Below are positions 45,686-52,819 of a stretch of DNA of 64,000 bases, piece by piece. The stretch lies in contig NZ_SSND01000001.1 in NCBI RefSeq assembly GCF_004799285.1, positions 1,240,001 through 1,304,000 on the forward strand, read 5' to 3'. Below the pieces are notes generated by a model. That model worked only from the letters and a program-made list of their open reading frames with translations. It was not told where the DNA came from and did no database searches. The stretch comes from Aliigemmobacter aestuarii. GTDB taxonomy: Bacteria > Pseudomonadota > Alphaproteobacteria > Rhodobacterales > Rhodobacteraceae. The position numbers were made by a program, and so were the translations under genes. The first letter of the stretch is position 1. The number at the start of each line of letters is the position of its first letter.

Positions 45686-46885
45686 ATGACCGACGTCTTC
45701 ATCTGCGACTATATCCGCACGCCGATCGGGCGCTATGGCGGCAGCCTGTCTTCGGTGCGCACCGATGATCTTGCGGCGGTTCCCCTGCGGGCGCTCATGG
45801 CGCGCAATCCGGGCGTCGACTGGGAGGCGGTTGACGACGTGATCTATGGCTGCGCCAACCAGGCGGGCGAAGACAACCGGAACGTCGCGCGCATGGCTCT
45901 CCTGCTGGCGGGCCTGCCCGTGGGCGTGACCGGCACGACGATCAACCGGCTCTGCGGGTCGGGCATGGATGCGGTGCTCACAGCCGCGCGCGCGATCGCC
46001 TCGGGCGAGGCGCGGCTGATGATCGCCGGCGGCGTCGAAAGCATGAGCCGCGCGCCCTTCGTCATGCCCAAGGCCGACAGCGCCTTCGCGCGCATTGCCG
46101 AGATTTACGACACGACCATCGGCTGGCGCTTCGTGAACCCCGCGATGCAGGCGGCCTATGGCACCGATTCCATGCCCCAGACCGGGCAGAACGTGGCCGA
46201 CGACCATGGCATCAGCCGCGAGGCGCAGGATGCGATGGCGCTGGCCAGCCAGGCCAAGGCCGCCGCCGCCCAGGCGAACGGGCGCCTTGCCGCCGAGATC
46301 ACCCCCGTCACCATTCCGCAGCGCAAGGGCGACGCGCTGGTCGTGGACCGCGACGAACACCCGCGCGCCACCACGCCCGAGGCGCTGGCGAAACTGCGCC
46401 CGCTGTTTGCGAACGGGTCGGTCACGGCGGGCAATGCCAGCGGCGTGAACGATGGCGCGGCGGCGCTGATCCTTGCGGATGGGGACACCGCCGCGCGCTT
46501 TGGCCTGACGCCCATGGCCCGCGTTCTTGGCGGGGCCACGGCGGGCGTTCCGCCGCGGGTCATGGGCATCGGCCCGGCGCCGGCCAGCCGCAAACTTCTG
46601 GCCCGCCTCGGCCTGACCCAGGCCGATCTGGACGTGATCGAACTGAACGAAGCCTTCGCCGCACAGGGCGTGGCGACCCTGCGCCAGCTTGGCATCGCCG
46701 ATGACGACCCCCGCGTGAACCCCAACGGCGGGGCCATCGCCCTTGGCCATCCCCTTGGCATGTCGGGCGCGCGGATCACGGGAACCGCCGCGCTGGAACT
46801 GGCGCGCACCGGCGCCAGGCGATCCCTTTCCACCATGTGCATCGGCGTGGGCCAGGGCATCGCCATCGCGCTGGAACGCGCCTGA
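45686..46885 (+). CDS. pcaF: 3-oxoadipyl-CoA thiolase (acetyl-CoA acyltransferase)
   Basis: Cleaves 3-oxoadipyl-CoA to succinyl-CoA and acetyl-CoA, the last step of the beta-ketoadipate pathway. The 399-residue thiolase is complete. It has the nucleophile Cys in TTINRLCGSGMDAV, the GGVESMSRAPFVM loop, SGVNDGAAALIL, the His in NPNGGAIALGHPLGMSGAR, and the second Cys in STMCIGVGQG. RTPIGRYGGSLSSVRTDDLAA at the N-terminus is typical of PcaF. Its upstream partners are destroyed, so it may survive as a general thiolase. It starts three bases after the pcaIJ remnant. Confidence 0.9.
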   Translation: MTDVFICDYIRTPIGRYGGSLSSVRTDDLAAVPLRALMARNPGVDWEAVDDVIYGCANQAGEDNRNVARMALLLAGLPVGVTGTTINRLCGSGMDAVLTAARAIASGEARLMIAGGVESMSRAPFVMPKADSAFARIAEIYDTTIGWRFVNPAMQAAYGTDSMPQTGQNVADDHGISREAQDAMALASQAKAAAAQANGRLAAEITPVTIPQRKGDALVVDRDEHPRATTPEALAKLRPLFANGSVTAGNASGVNDGAAALILADGDTAARFGLTPMARVLGGATAGVPPRVMGIGPAPASRKLLARLGLTQADLDVIELNEAFAAQGVATLRQLGIADDDPRVNPNGGAIALGHPLGMSGARITGTAALELARTGARRSLSTMCIGVGQGIAIALERA

Positions 46886-46986
46886 CCGGCCTTCGCGCAC
46901 GTGCTGGCCGCGCCCGTGGCGATCCTGCACGGATGCGGAGATCCCTGCGACGGCGGGTCGCGGCGCATTGCATGGGCATGTCCTGT

Positions 46987-47014
46987 ATTCATATTCCATA
47001 TTGTGAATGTGAAT
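46987..47014. promoter_or_regulatory. Inverted repeat with ATTC-N8-GAAT core (candidate SqrR/BigR-type persulfide-sensor operator)
   Basis: ATTCATATTC-N8-GAATGTGAAT is a 10-base inverted repeat with one mismatch, and its inner part is exactly ATTC-N8-GAAT. From established work, the persulfide-responsive ArsR-family repressor SqrR of Rhodobacter capsulatus binds this type of site. It ends just before the ribosome site (GGAGGC) of the gene starting at 47025, a position suited to repression. Confidence 0.55.
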
Positions 47015-47024
47015 GGAGGCTCTG

Positions 47025-48230
47025 ATGCCGAACCCGACGCGACCGGCCAACACCTGGAACCCGACCTACTTCCTTGCGGCGCTTGGCGCGGGGGGGCTGG
47101 TGGTGACATTCTTCCTGTGGCTCTACATGTGGATCCCCCACCCCGGCCAGCAGGTGCCGGTGTTCGAGGACATCGCCGCCGCCTTTGCGGCGGGCGGCCT
47201 TGTGACCAAGGCGATGATCGCGCTTGCGGCGCTGTCGATCGCCGGGCTTGCCGTCCTGCACTATCAGAAACTGATCTGGAACATCGCCCAGTATCAGGCC
47301 TTCAAGCGGACCGAGGCCTATCAGAAGCTTCTGGCGGGCAACCAGCAATCCGCGCTTCTTGGCCTGCCGCTTGCGCTGGCGATGGCGATCAACGTGGGCT
47401 TCATCCTGGGCATGGTCTTTGTTCCGGGCCTGTGGAGCGTGGTGGAATACCTTTTCCCGGCGGCGATCCTCGCCTTTGTCGCGGTGGGGGTTCTGGCCTT
47501 CCGCATGATCGGCGCGATGATCGGCCGCTACAGCACCAAGGGCGGTTTCAACTGGGAGGCCAACGGGTCTTTCGCGCAGGTGCAACCGGCCTTCGCCCTG
47601 GCGATGGTGGGCGTCGGCCTTTCGGCCCCGGCGGCCCTGTCCACGGTTCCGCTGACCTCGGGGATCGCGCTGATGCTGTCGACCGTGTTCCTGGTCACCG
47701 CCGTGATCTATGCGCTGATCGGCGTGACGATGGGCATCGCGGCCATGCTTCAGCACGGCGCGGCGGTCGAGGGCATCCCGACGCTGATGAACATCGTGCC
47801 GCTGACCACGGTGCTTGGCATCCTGATCCTGCGGCAGAACCACGGCCTGCACGAACATTTCGGCGTCCACAGCGCCCCGGGCGACGACCTGCGCCTGCTG
47901 ACGGTGTTCCTGGTCATCCAGATGATGTTCGGTCTGTTCGGCCTGACCGTGATGAAGAAACATCGCTACATGGAACGTTTCTATCACGGCAACGAATATT
48001 CGTCGGGGTCCTACGGGCTGATCTGCCCGGGTGTCGCGGTCAGCGTGATGATGATGTTCTGGGTCAACAAGGGCCTTGTCGGCGCGGGCCTGATCGCCAA
48101 GTTCGGGCTGGCCTACTGGGCACTCTCGGGTATCGCCGTGGCCTTCCAGGTCTGGATGATCCTGCTGCTGATCGGCCTGAACCGCCGTCACTTCACCACC
48201 CCGCGCGCCGCCGCCGTTCCGGCCGAATAG
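47025..48230 (+). CDS. Polytopic membrane protein, probably TsoY-family (seleno)protein homolog
   Basis: A 401-residue protein with about ten hydrophobic helices. It begins NTWNPTYFLAALGAGGLVVTFF and has PVFEDIAAAFAAGG and a His-rich loop (RQNHGLHEHFGVH). Its only cysteine, Cys334, lies in GLICPGVAVSVMMMF at the edge of a helix. I recall a family named TsoY (seleno)protein with this start, in which some members carry selenocysteine, but could not verify the name here. The ATG at 47025 follows GGAGGC. The ATTC-N8-GAAT palindrome upstream suggests control by sulfide or persulfide. A terminator follows. Confidence 0.6.
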   Translation: MPNPTRPANTWNPTYFLAALGAGGLVVTFFLWLYMWIPHPGQQVPVFEDIAAAFAAGGLVTKAMIALAALSIAGLAVLHYQKLIWNIAQYQAFKRTEAYQKLLAGNQQSALLGLPLALAMAINVGFILGMVFVPGLWSVVEYLFPAAILAFVAVGVLAFRMIGAMIGRYSTKGGFNWEANGSFAQVQPAFALAMVGVGLSAPAALSTVPLTSGIALMLSTVFLVTAVIYALIGVTMGIAAMLQHGAAVEGIPTLMNIVPLTTVLGILILRQNHGLHEHFGVHSAPGDDLRLLTVFLVIQMMFGLFGLTVMKKHRYMERFYHGNEYSSGSYGLICPGVAVSVMMMFWVNKGLVGAGLIAKFGLAYWALSGIAVAFQVWMILLLIGLNRRHFTTPRAAAVPAE

Positions 48231-48251
48231 GCGCTGCCAACCCATGCCAAG

Positions 48252-48290
48252 GGGCGGGCCGCACGATCGGCCCGCCCTTTTCTTTTCTTG
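48252..48290 (+). terminator. Terminator after the TsoY-like gene
   Basis: GGGCGGGCCG (48252-48261) pairs perfectly with CGGCCCGCCC (48268-48277) around a 6-base loop and is followed by TTTTCTTTTCTT. It begins 22 bases past the stop codon. Confidence 0.9.
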
Positions 48291-48336
48291 AAAGGGGCTT
48301 AGGCTGGCCCGGCACACGCAGACCGGACAGCCGCCC

Positions 48337-48696
48337 ATGATCCATGCCCTTCTTGTCATCCTTGGTGCCCAGCTGGCGGGCGAGGCCATCGCGCAGGCGC
48401 TTGGCCTTCCGTTGCCGGGGCCCGTGCTTGGCCTGATCCTGCTGGTCGCGGGGTTTGCCACGATCCCCGGCCTTCTGGCGCTGGTGCGGCCAGTGGCGCA
48501 GGGCATCCTCGGCCACCTGTCGCTTCTGTTCGTGCCGGCCGGGGTGGGTGTCGTGGGGCATCTGGACCGCCTGGGCGCCAGCGGCCTGCCGCTGATCCTG
48601 GCCATCGTGCTTTCGACCGTCCTTGCGATTGCGGTGGGGGCGCTTGTCTTTGTCGGCGTCGCAAGACTGACGGGCGCGGAGGAGGATCGCGAATGA
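48337..48696 (+). CDS. lrgA: CidA/LrgA-family holin-like membrane protein
   Basis: A 119-residue membrane protein with four hydrophobic helices. It contains AQLAGEAIAQALGLPLPGPVLGLILL and LSLLFVPAGVGVV, the characteristic CidA/LrgA motifs. These proteins act with LrgB in export of small molecules or control of autolysis; in several bacteria pairs of this type move pyruvate or glycolate. It overlaps lrgB by four bases, so both are made together. Confidence 0.88.
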   Translation: MIHALLVILGAQLAGEAIAQALGLPLPGPVLGLILLVAGFATIPGLLALVRPVAQGILGHLSLLFVPAGVGVVGHLDRLGASGLPLILAIVLSTVLAIAVGALVFVGVARLTGAEEDRE

Positions 48697-49409
48697 CCGA
48701 TTTCGCCGAGATCTGGACCTATCTCGCACGCGGCCCCCTGCTGTGGCTGACGGCGACGCTTGCGGCCTATTCGGTGGGGGATGCGCTGTTCCGCGCCTCG
48801 GGGCGCAAGCCCTATGTCAACGCGGTGCTGATTTCCGTCGTGCTGCTGGCCCTTCTCTTGTGGGCCACGGGCACCCCCTATCCCACCTATTTCGAGGGCG
48901 CGCAGTTCGTGCATTTCCTGCTGGGACCGGCGACCGTTTCGTTGGCGCTGCCCCTGTGGGAGGCGCTGCCGCGCCTGCGCCGGGCGGCCCTGCCGATCCT
49001 GGCCGCGCTTCTCGCCGGGTCGGCGACGGCGGCGGGGTCCGCGCTGGCCATCGCCCATGCCTTCGGCGTCACCGGCGAGACGCTGGCCTCGCTCGCGGCC
49101 AAGTCGGCAACCGCGCCGGTCGCCATCGGCGTGGCCGAGGCCCTTGGCGGGTCGCCCACCCTGACGGCGGTTCTGGTGATCCTGACCGGGATCACCGGCG
49201 CGATTGTCGCCACCCCCCTGCTGAACGCCCTGCGCATCCGCGACTGGCGCGCGCGCGGCCTTGCCGTCGGCGTCGCCGCCCATGGCATCGGGACCGCGCG
49301 GGCGTTTCAGGTCAACCCGACCGCCGGGGCCTTCGCCGGGCTGGGGATGGGGCTGAACGCGATCTTGACGGCGCTGATCGCGCCCTATGTCCTGTCCATC
49401 TTCCTGTGA
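48693..49409 (+). CDS. lrgB: LrgB-family membrane protein
   Basis: A 238-residue partner of LrgA with five to seven hydrophobic segments. It has LLGPATVSLALPLWEALPRLR and the conserved SLAAKSATAPVAIGVAEALGG, followed by ITGAIVATPLLNALRIRDWRARGLAVGVAAHGIGTAR (two adjacent family blocks). It is translationally coupled to lrgA. Substrate is not known from sequence. Confidence 0.88.
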   Translation: MTDFAEIWTYLARGPLLWLTATLAAYSVGDALFRASGRKPYVNAVLISVVLLALLLWATGTPYPTYFEGAQFVHFLLGPATVSLALPLWEALPRLRRAALPILAALLAGSATAAGSALAIAHAFGVTGETLASLAAKSATAPVAIGVAEALGGSPTLTAVLVILTGITGAIVATPLLNALRIRDWRARGLAVGVAAHGIGTARAFQVNPTAGAFAGLGMGLNAILTALIAPYVLSIFL

Positions 49410-49418
49410 TGTGATGCG

Positions 49419-49964
49419 ATGAGTGAACCAAGACTTCTGGGTATCTGCGGCGCGCTGCGCGCCGGGTCTACCAACCGGCTTCTTCTGGCCGAGGCACGGC
49501 GGCTGTTCGGCCCTTGCCAGTGGTCCGAAGGCGACTTGCGCCTGCCGCTTTATGACGGCGACCTCGAATCCCGCGACGGCATCCCCGCCGAGGTGCAGCG
49601 ACTTGCCGACCAGATCGGGGCAGCCGACGGGGTGGTGATATCGACGCCCGAATACAACAAGGCCCCGCCGGGTGTGCTGAAGAACGCGCTCGACTGGGTC
49701 AGCCGCACGAAGGGCGGACCGTGGCGGAACAAGCCGGTCGCCATCATCTCGGCCGCGGCGGGCCGCGCCGGGGGGGAACGCAGCCAGTTCGCCCTGCGGC
49801 TGATGCTGACACCGTTCCGCCCCCGCCTGATCACGGGACCCGAGGTGATGGTGGCCGACAGCGGCAGTGCCTTTGACGACGACGGGCGGCTGAAGGACGC
49901 GCGGTCGGTCACGGTCCTGACCGACCTGATGGACGTGCTGCGCGGCGAAATCGGTCGGGGCTGA
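49419..49964 (+). CDS. NADPH-dependent FMN reductase-family protein
   Basis: A 181-residue flavodoxin-fold reductase. It starts LLGICGALRAGSTNRLLL (phosphate-binding loop SxRxxSxN-type) and has ADGVVISTPEYNKAPPGVLKNALDW, the family signature, and KPVAIISAAAGRAGGERSQ. Such enzymes reduce quinones, azo dyes or chromate with FMN. It follows lrgB by nine bases, so it may be co-transcribed. Confidence 0.87.
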   Translation: MSEPRLLGICGALRAGSTNRLLLAEARRLFGPCQWSEGDLRLPLYDGDLESRDGIPAEVQRLADQIGAADGVVISTPEYNKAPPGVLKNALDWVSRTKGGPWRNKPVAIISAAAGRAGGERSQFALRLMLTPFRPRLITGPEVMVADSGSAFDDDGRLKDARSVTVLTDLMDVLRGEIGRG

Positions 49965-49997
49965 CACCCGGCATGATGCGGCCCAGATGGGTTTCGG

Positions 49998-51065
49998 TCA
50001 GCGCAACGACGCCTCGACCCGGAAGCCATCGGGGATCGCATCGCGCCCTTCAAGCACCAGATCCGCCATCACCTGCGCCACCTTCGGCGCCATGCCGAAG
50101 CCGATCTTGAAACCGCCGTTGGCGATGAACTGACCCGCCCGACCGGGCCATTGCCCCAGCATCGGGGCACGCGATCGGGCGCGTGGCCGCAACCCGGCCC
50201 AACGGTCGACAATGGTCGCGCGGGCAAGGGCCGGAACCGCAGCGATGGCGCGGGCGATGACCGCGTCAAGCTGGGCATCTGTCGCGGCAGGATCGTCGAA
50301 GTCACGCTCGCTGGTCGATCCTATGGCGACCGTGCCATCGGCATGGGGCACGACATGCACCGCGTCGGCAAAGATCTGCACCAAGCCGGTCGGGTCGATC
50401 GCCGCATCGGCGGGCAACGCCAGCAGGGCCGCCTGCCCCTTGACCGGACCGCCGACATCGCGCCCCAGATCGGCGGACAGCGCCGACAAGCCCGCCGCAC
50501 CCGTGGCCCAGACCACGGGGCCAGCCCCCGGGCCGGGAGTTTCCCCGGTTTCGATGACGCCGCCAAGCGCGCGGATCGCGGCCGCCAGCGCCGCCCCCGC
50601 CCGGCGTGGCGCCATTCGGGCCGTCAGCGTATCCTCGACGATCCAGCCTGACGGGCTGACGGGTTCCCAAGCCGCGCCCGTGGCCGGGCGCACGATCCAT
50701 TCGGCCTTTCCCTGCCACAGCTGTGCCGCCCCTTCGGCGCGTTCGCGCGCACGATCGACGGCGGCCTGATCGGCCAGCGGCTGCAAGCGCCCCGACCTGA
50801 GGTAGGTGGAACCGACGCCCCCCGCCGCTTCAACCGCCCTCCAGAAATCCCCGGCCATCAGCAGGCTGTCCAGCTGGAACGCCTTCTTGTCGTTCCAGTT
50901 TTCCGGCGTGTGCGGGGCCAGCGCGCCCACAAGCCCCCCCGATGCGCCCGCGCCAACACGTTCACGTTCCAGCACGCGGACACGCATGCCGCGGCGGGCG
51001 GCCTCGAAGGCGATCGCAAGGCCAAAGACCCCTGCGCCCATCACCGTCAGATCCTGCGTTGCCAT
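49998..51065 (-). CDS. FAD-dependent oxidoreductase (DAO family), candidate stand-alone MnmC oxidase domain
   Basis: A 355-residue DAO-family flavoprotein. It has the N-terminal FAD fold VMGAGVFGLAIAFEAARRGMRVRVLE, then GAGASGGLVGALAPHTPENWN, and a C-terminal FANGGFKIGFG-type FAD loop, here read as FIANGGFKIGFGMAPKVAQ. It is divergent, with a 52-base gap, from a gene for the MnmC methyltransferase domain. In enterics the two activities (removal of the carboxymethyl group of cmnm5s2U34 and methylation of nm5s2U34) are one fused protein, MnmC. Linkage therefore suggests this is the separate oxidase half. Glycine-oxidase or D-amino-acid-dehydrogenase activity cannot be excluded. Confidence 0.75.
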   Translation of the reverse strand: MATQDLTVMGAGVFGLAIAFEAARRGMRVRVLERERVGAGASGGLVGALAPHTPENWNDKKAFQLDSLLMAGDFWRAVEAAGGVGSTYLRSGRLQPLADQAAVDRARERAEGAAQLWQGKAEWIVRPATGAAWEPVSPSGWIVEDTLTARMAPRRAGAALAAAIRALGGVIETGETPGPGAGPVVWATGAAGLSALSADLGRDVGGPVKGQAALLALPADAAIDPTGLVQIFADAVHVVPHADGTVAIGSTSERDFDDPAATDAQLDAVIARAIAAVPALARATIVDRWAGLRPRARSRAPMLGQWPGRAGQFIANGGFKIGFGMAPKVAQVMADLVLEGRDAIPDGFRVEASLR

Positions 51066-51117
51066 TCCCGCCCCCGTGTGAAAAAGCTCTGCCGCGCGGC
51101 AATAGGGCTTAGGGCAA

Positions 51118-51810
51118 ATGACGGGCTGTGACCAGAGCGGCGGGCTGACGTGGCGCGACGGGGTGGTGCCCGTCTCGGCCCGGTTCGACGATCCCTATTT
51201 CAGCCTTGCCGACGGGTTGCAGGAAACCCGCCACGTCTTTCTGGCCGGCAACGGCCTTCCGGGGCGGTTCCGGCCGGGGTTCCACATCGCCGAGCTGGGC
51301 TTCGGCACCGGGCTGAACATGCTGGCCGCGCTGATCGCCTGGCGCGCGGCGGGCCTTCCCGGCGCGTTGCGCTTCACCAGTTTCGAAGCCTACCCGCTGT
51401 CCGCAGGCGACCTCGCCCGCGCGCTGGATCACTTCCCGGAGGCGCGCGCGGTGGCCGGCCCCTTCCTTGATCAGTGGGCTGCAGGGGGGGCTGCGGGGTC
51501 GCGACGGCTGGCCTGGGACGGGATCGAGGCCGAGGTGATCGTCGGCGATGCCCGCCTTTCCCTTCCCGCCTGGCCTGGCCGTGCCGATGCGTGGTTTCTG
51601 GACGGCTTCGCCCCTGCGAAGAACCCTGAACTGTGGTCGGCGGACCTGATGGCCGAGGTTGCCCACCATACCGTGCCGGGCGGCAGTTTCGCCACCTATA
51701 CCGCCGCGGGCCACGTCCGCCGCGCTCTGGCCGACGCGGGGTTCGCCGTGGAACGGCAACAGGGGTTCGGACGCAAGCGCCACATGACAGCCGGGCGCCT
51801 GGCCGGATGA
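51118..51810 (+). CDS. mnmD: tRNA 5-methylaminomethyl-2-thiouridine methyltransferase, stand-alone MnmC N-domain (MnmD)
   Basis: SAM-dependent methylation of nm5s2U34 in tRNA. The 230-residue protein has PVSARFDDPYFSLADGLQETRHVFLAGN, the SAM motif IAELGFGTGLNMLAAL, and the signature AWFLDGFAPAKNPELWS that defines the MnmC methyltransferase. GGSFATYTAAGHVRRAL and GFGRKRHMTAG follow. It ends where the enteric fusion protein would continue into its FAD domain. That domain appears to be the divergent gene at 49998-51065. The ATG at 51118 is preceded by an AGGGC ribosome site. Confidence 0.9.
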   Translation: MTGCDQSGGLTWRDGVVPVSARFDDPYFSLADGLQETRHVFLAGNGLPGRFRPGFHIAELGFGTGLNMLAALIAWRAAGLPGALRFTSFEAYPLSAGDLARALDHFPEARAVAGPFLDQWAAGGAAGSRRLAWDGIEAEVIVGDARLSLPAWPGRADAWFLDGFAPAKNPELWSADLMAEVAHHTVPGGSFATYTAAGHVRRALADAGFAVERQQGFGRKRHMTAGRLAG

Positions 51811-51934
51811 CGCCGCGCGCAACCCATCGCCTGCGCCGAAGGGATTCAGGGCCGGCCCTGTTCCCGGTTCGCGCCCCTGCCCCGGACGCCCACACCCTGC
51901 CGCCGGTCGCCCCGGTTGCGCCAATGGACATCAC

Positions 51935-52813
51935 ATGACCGAACAGAACACCCGCCTTGGCATCATCCTGATGATCGTCACGACCTTCATCTTCGCCATG
52001 CAGGACGGAATCTCGCGCCATCTTGCCGGGGAATACAACGTGCTGATGGTGGTGATGATCCGTTACTGGTTCTTCGCCCTGTTCGTGATCGCGCTGGCCG
52101 CGCGCCAGTCCGGCGGGCTGCGCGCTGCGACACGGTCGCGCTTTCCGGCGATCCAGGCATTTCGCGGCCTGCTGCTGGTGGCCGAGATCTGCGTGATGGT
52201 GCTGGGGTTCGTCGCGCTTGGCCTTGTGGAAAGCCACGCGATCTTTACCTGCTATCCGCTGCTTGTGGCCGCGCTGTCCGGGCCCGTCCTGGGCGAAAAG
52301 GTGGGCTGGCGGCGCTGGACGGCGATCGGGATCGGGTTCGTCGGTGTCCTGATCATCCTGCAACCCGGCATCGCCGTGTTTTCGCCTGCCGCCCTGCTGC
52401 CGCTTCTGTCGGCCTTCATGTTCGCCCTTTACGGGCTCTTGACCCGCTATGTCGCGCGCGGGGATGCGGCGGCGGTCAGCTTTTTCTGGACCGGAACGGT
52501 GGGCGCGGTGGCGATGACCGTCGTCGGGATCTGGTTCTGGGAACCGATGACCGGGGCAGACTGGGGCTGGATGGCGCTGCTGTGCTGCACGGCAGCGGCG
52601 GGGCACTGGTGCCTGATCAAGGCCTATGAGGTGGCCGAAGCCAGCGCCGTGCAACCCTTCGCCTTCCTGCAACTGGTCTTTGCCTCGGCGCTTGGCATCA
52701 CCGTCTTCGGCGAGACGCTGGAACTGAACGTCGCGGTCGGCGCGGCGCTGGTCGTGGGCGCGGGGCTGTTCACGCTCTGGCGCCAGCGCGTCGCCTCGCA
52801 ACGGGGGCGCTGA
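51935..52813 (+). CDS. DMT-superfamily transporter (EamA domains)
   Basis: A 292-residue membrane protein with ten hydrophobic helices in two EamA repeats. The first has GIILMIVTTFIFAMQDGISRHLA and FRGLLLVAEICVMVLGFVALG with ESHAIFTCYPLLVAALSGPVLGEKVGWRRW. The second ends PFAFLQLVFASALGITVFGETL. Drug/metabolite export is likely but the substrate is unknown. A related gene lies at 56970-57845; the two share the [18 protein letters not shown] turn. Confidence 0.85.
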   Translation: MTEQNTRLGIILMIVTTFIFAMQDGISRHLAGEYNVLMVVMIRYWFFALFVIALAARQSGGLRAATRSRFPAIQAFRGLLLVAEICVMVLGFVALGLVESHAIFTCYPLLVAALSGPVLGEKVGWRRWTAIGIGFVGVLIILQPGIAVFSPAALLPLLSAFMFALYGLLTRYVARGDAAAVSFFWTGTVGAVAMTVVGIWFWEPMTGADWGWMALLCCTAAAGHWCLIKAYEVAEASAVQPFAFLQLVFASALGITVFGETLELNVAVGAALVVGAGLFTLWRQRVASQRGR

Positions 52814-52819
52814 ACCGGC

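Noticed and set aside
46989-49967. A 992-codon open frame on the minus strand opposite the TsoY-like, lrgAB and FMN reductase genes
   Set aside because: It is antisense to four well-supported genes, is rich in Arg, His, Gln and Gly as expected from the shadow of GC-rich codons, and has no recognisable domain.
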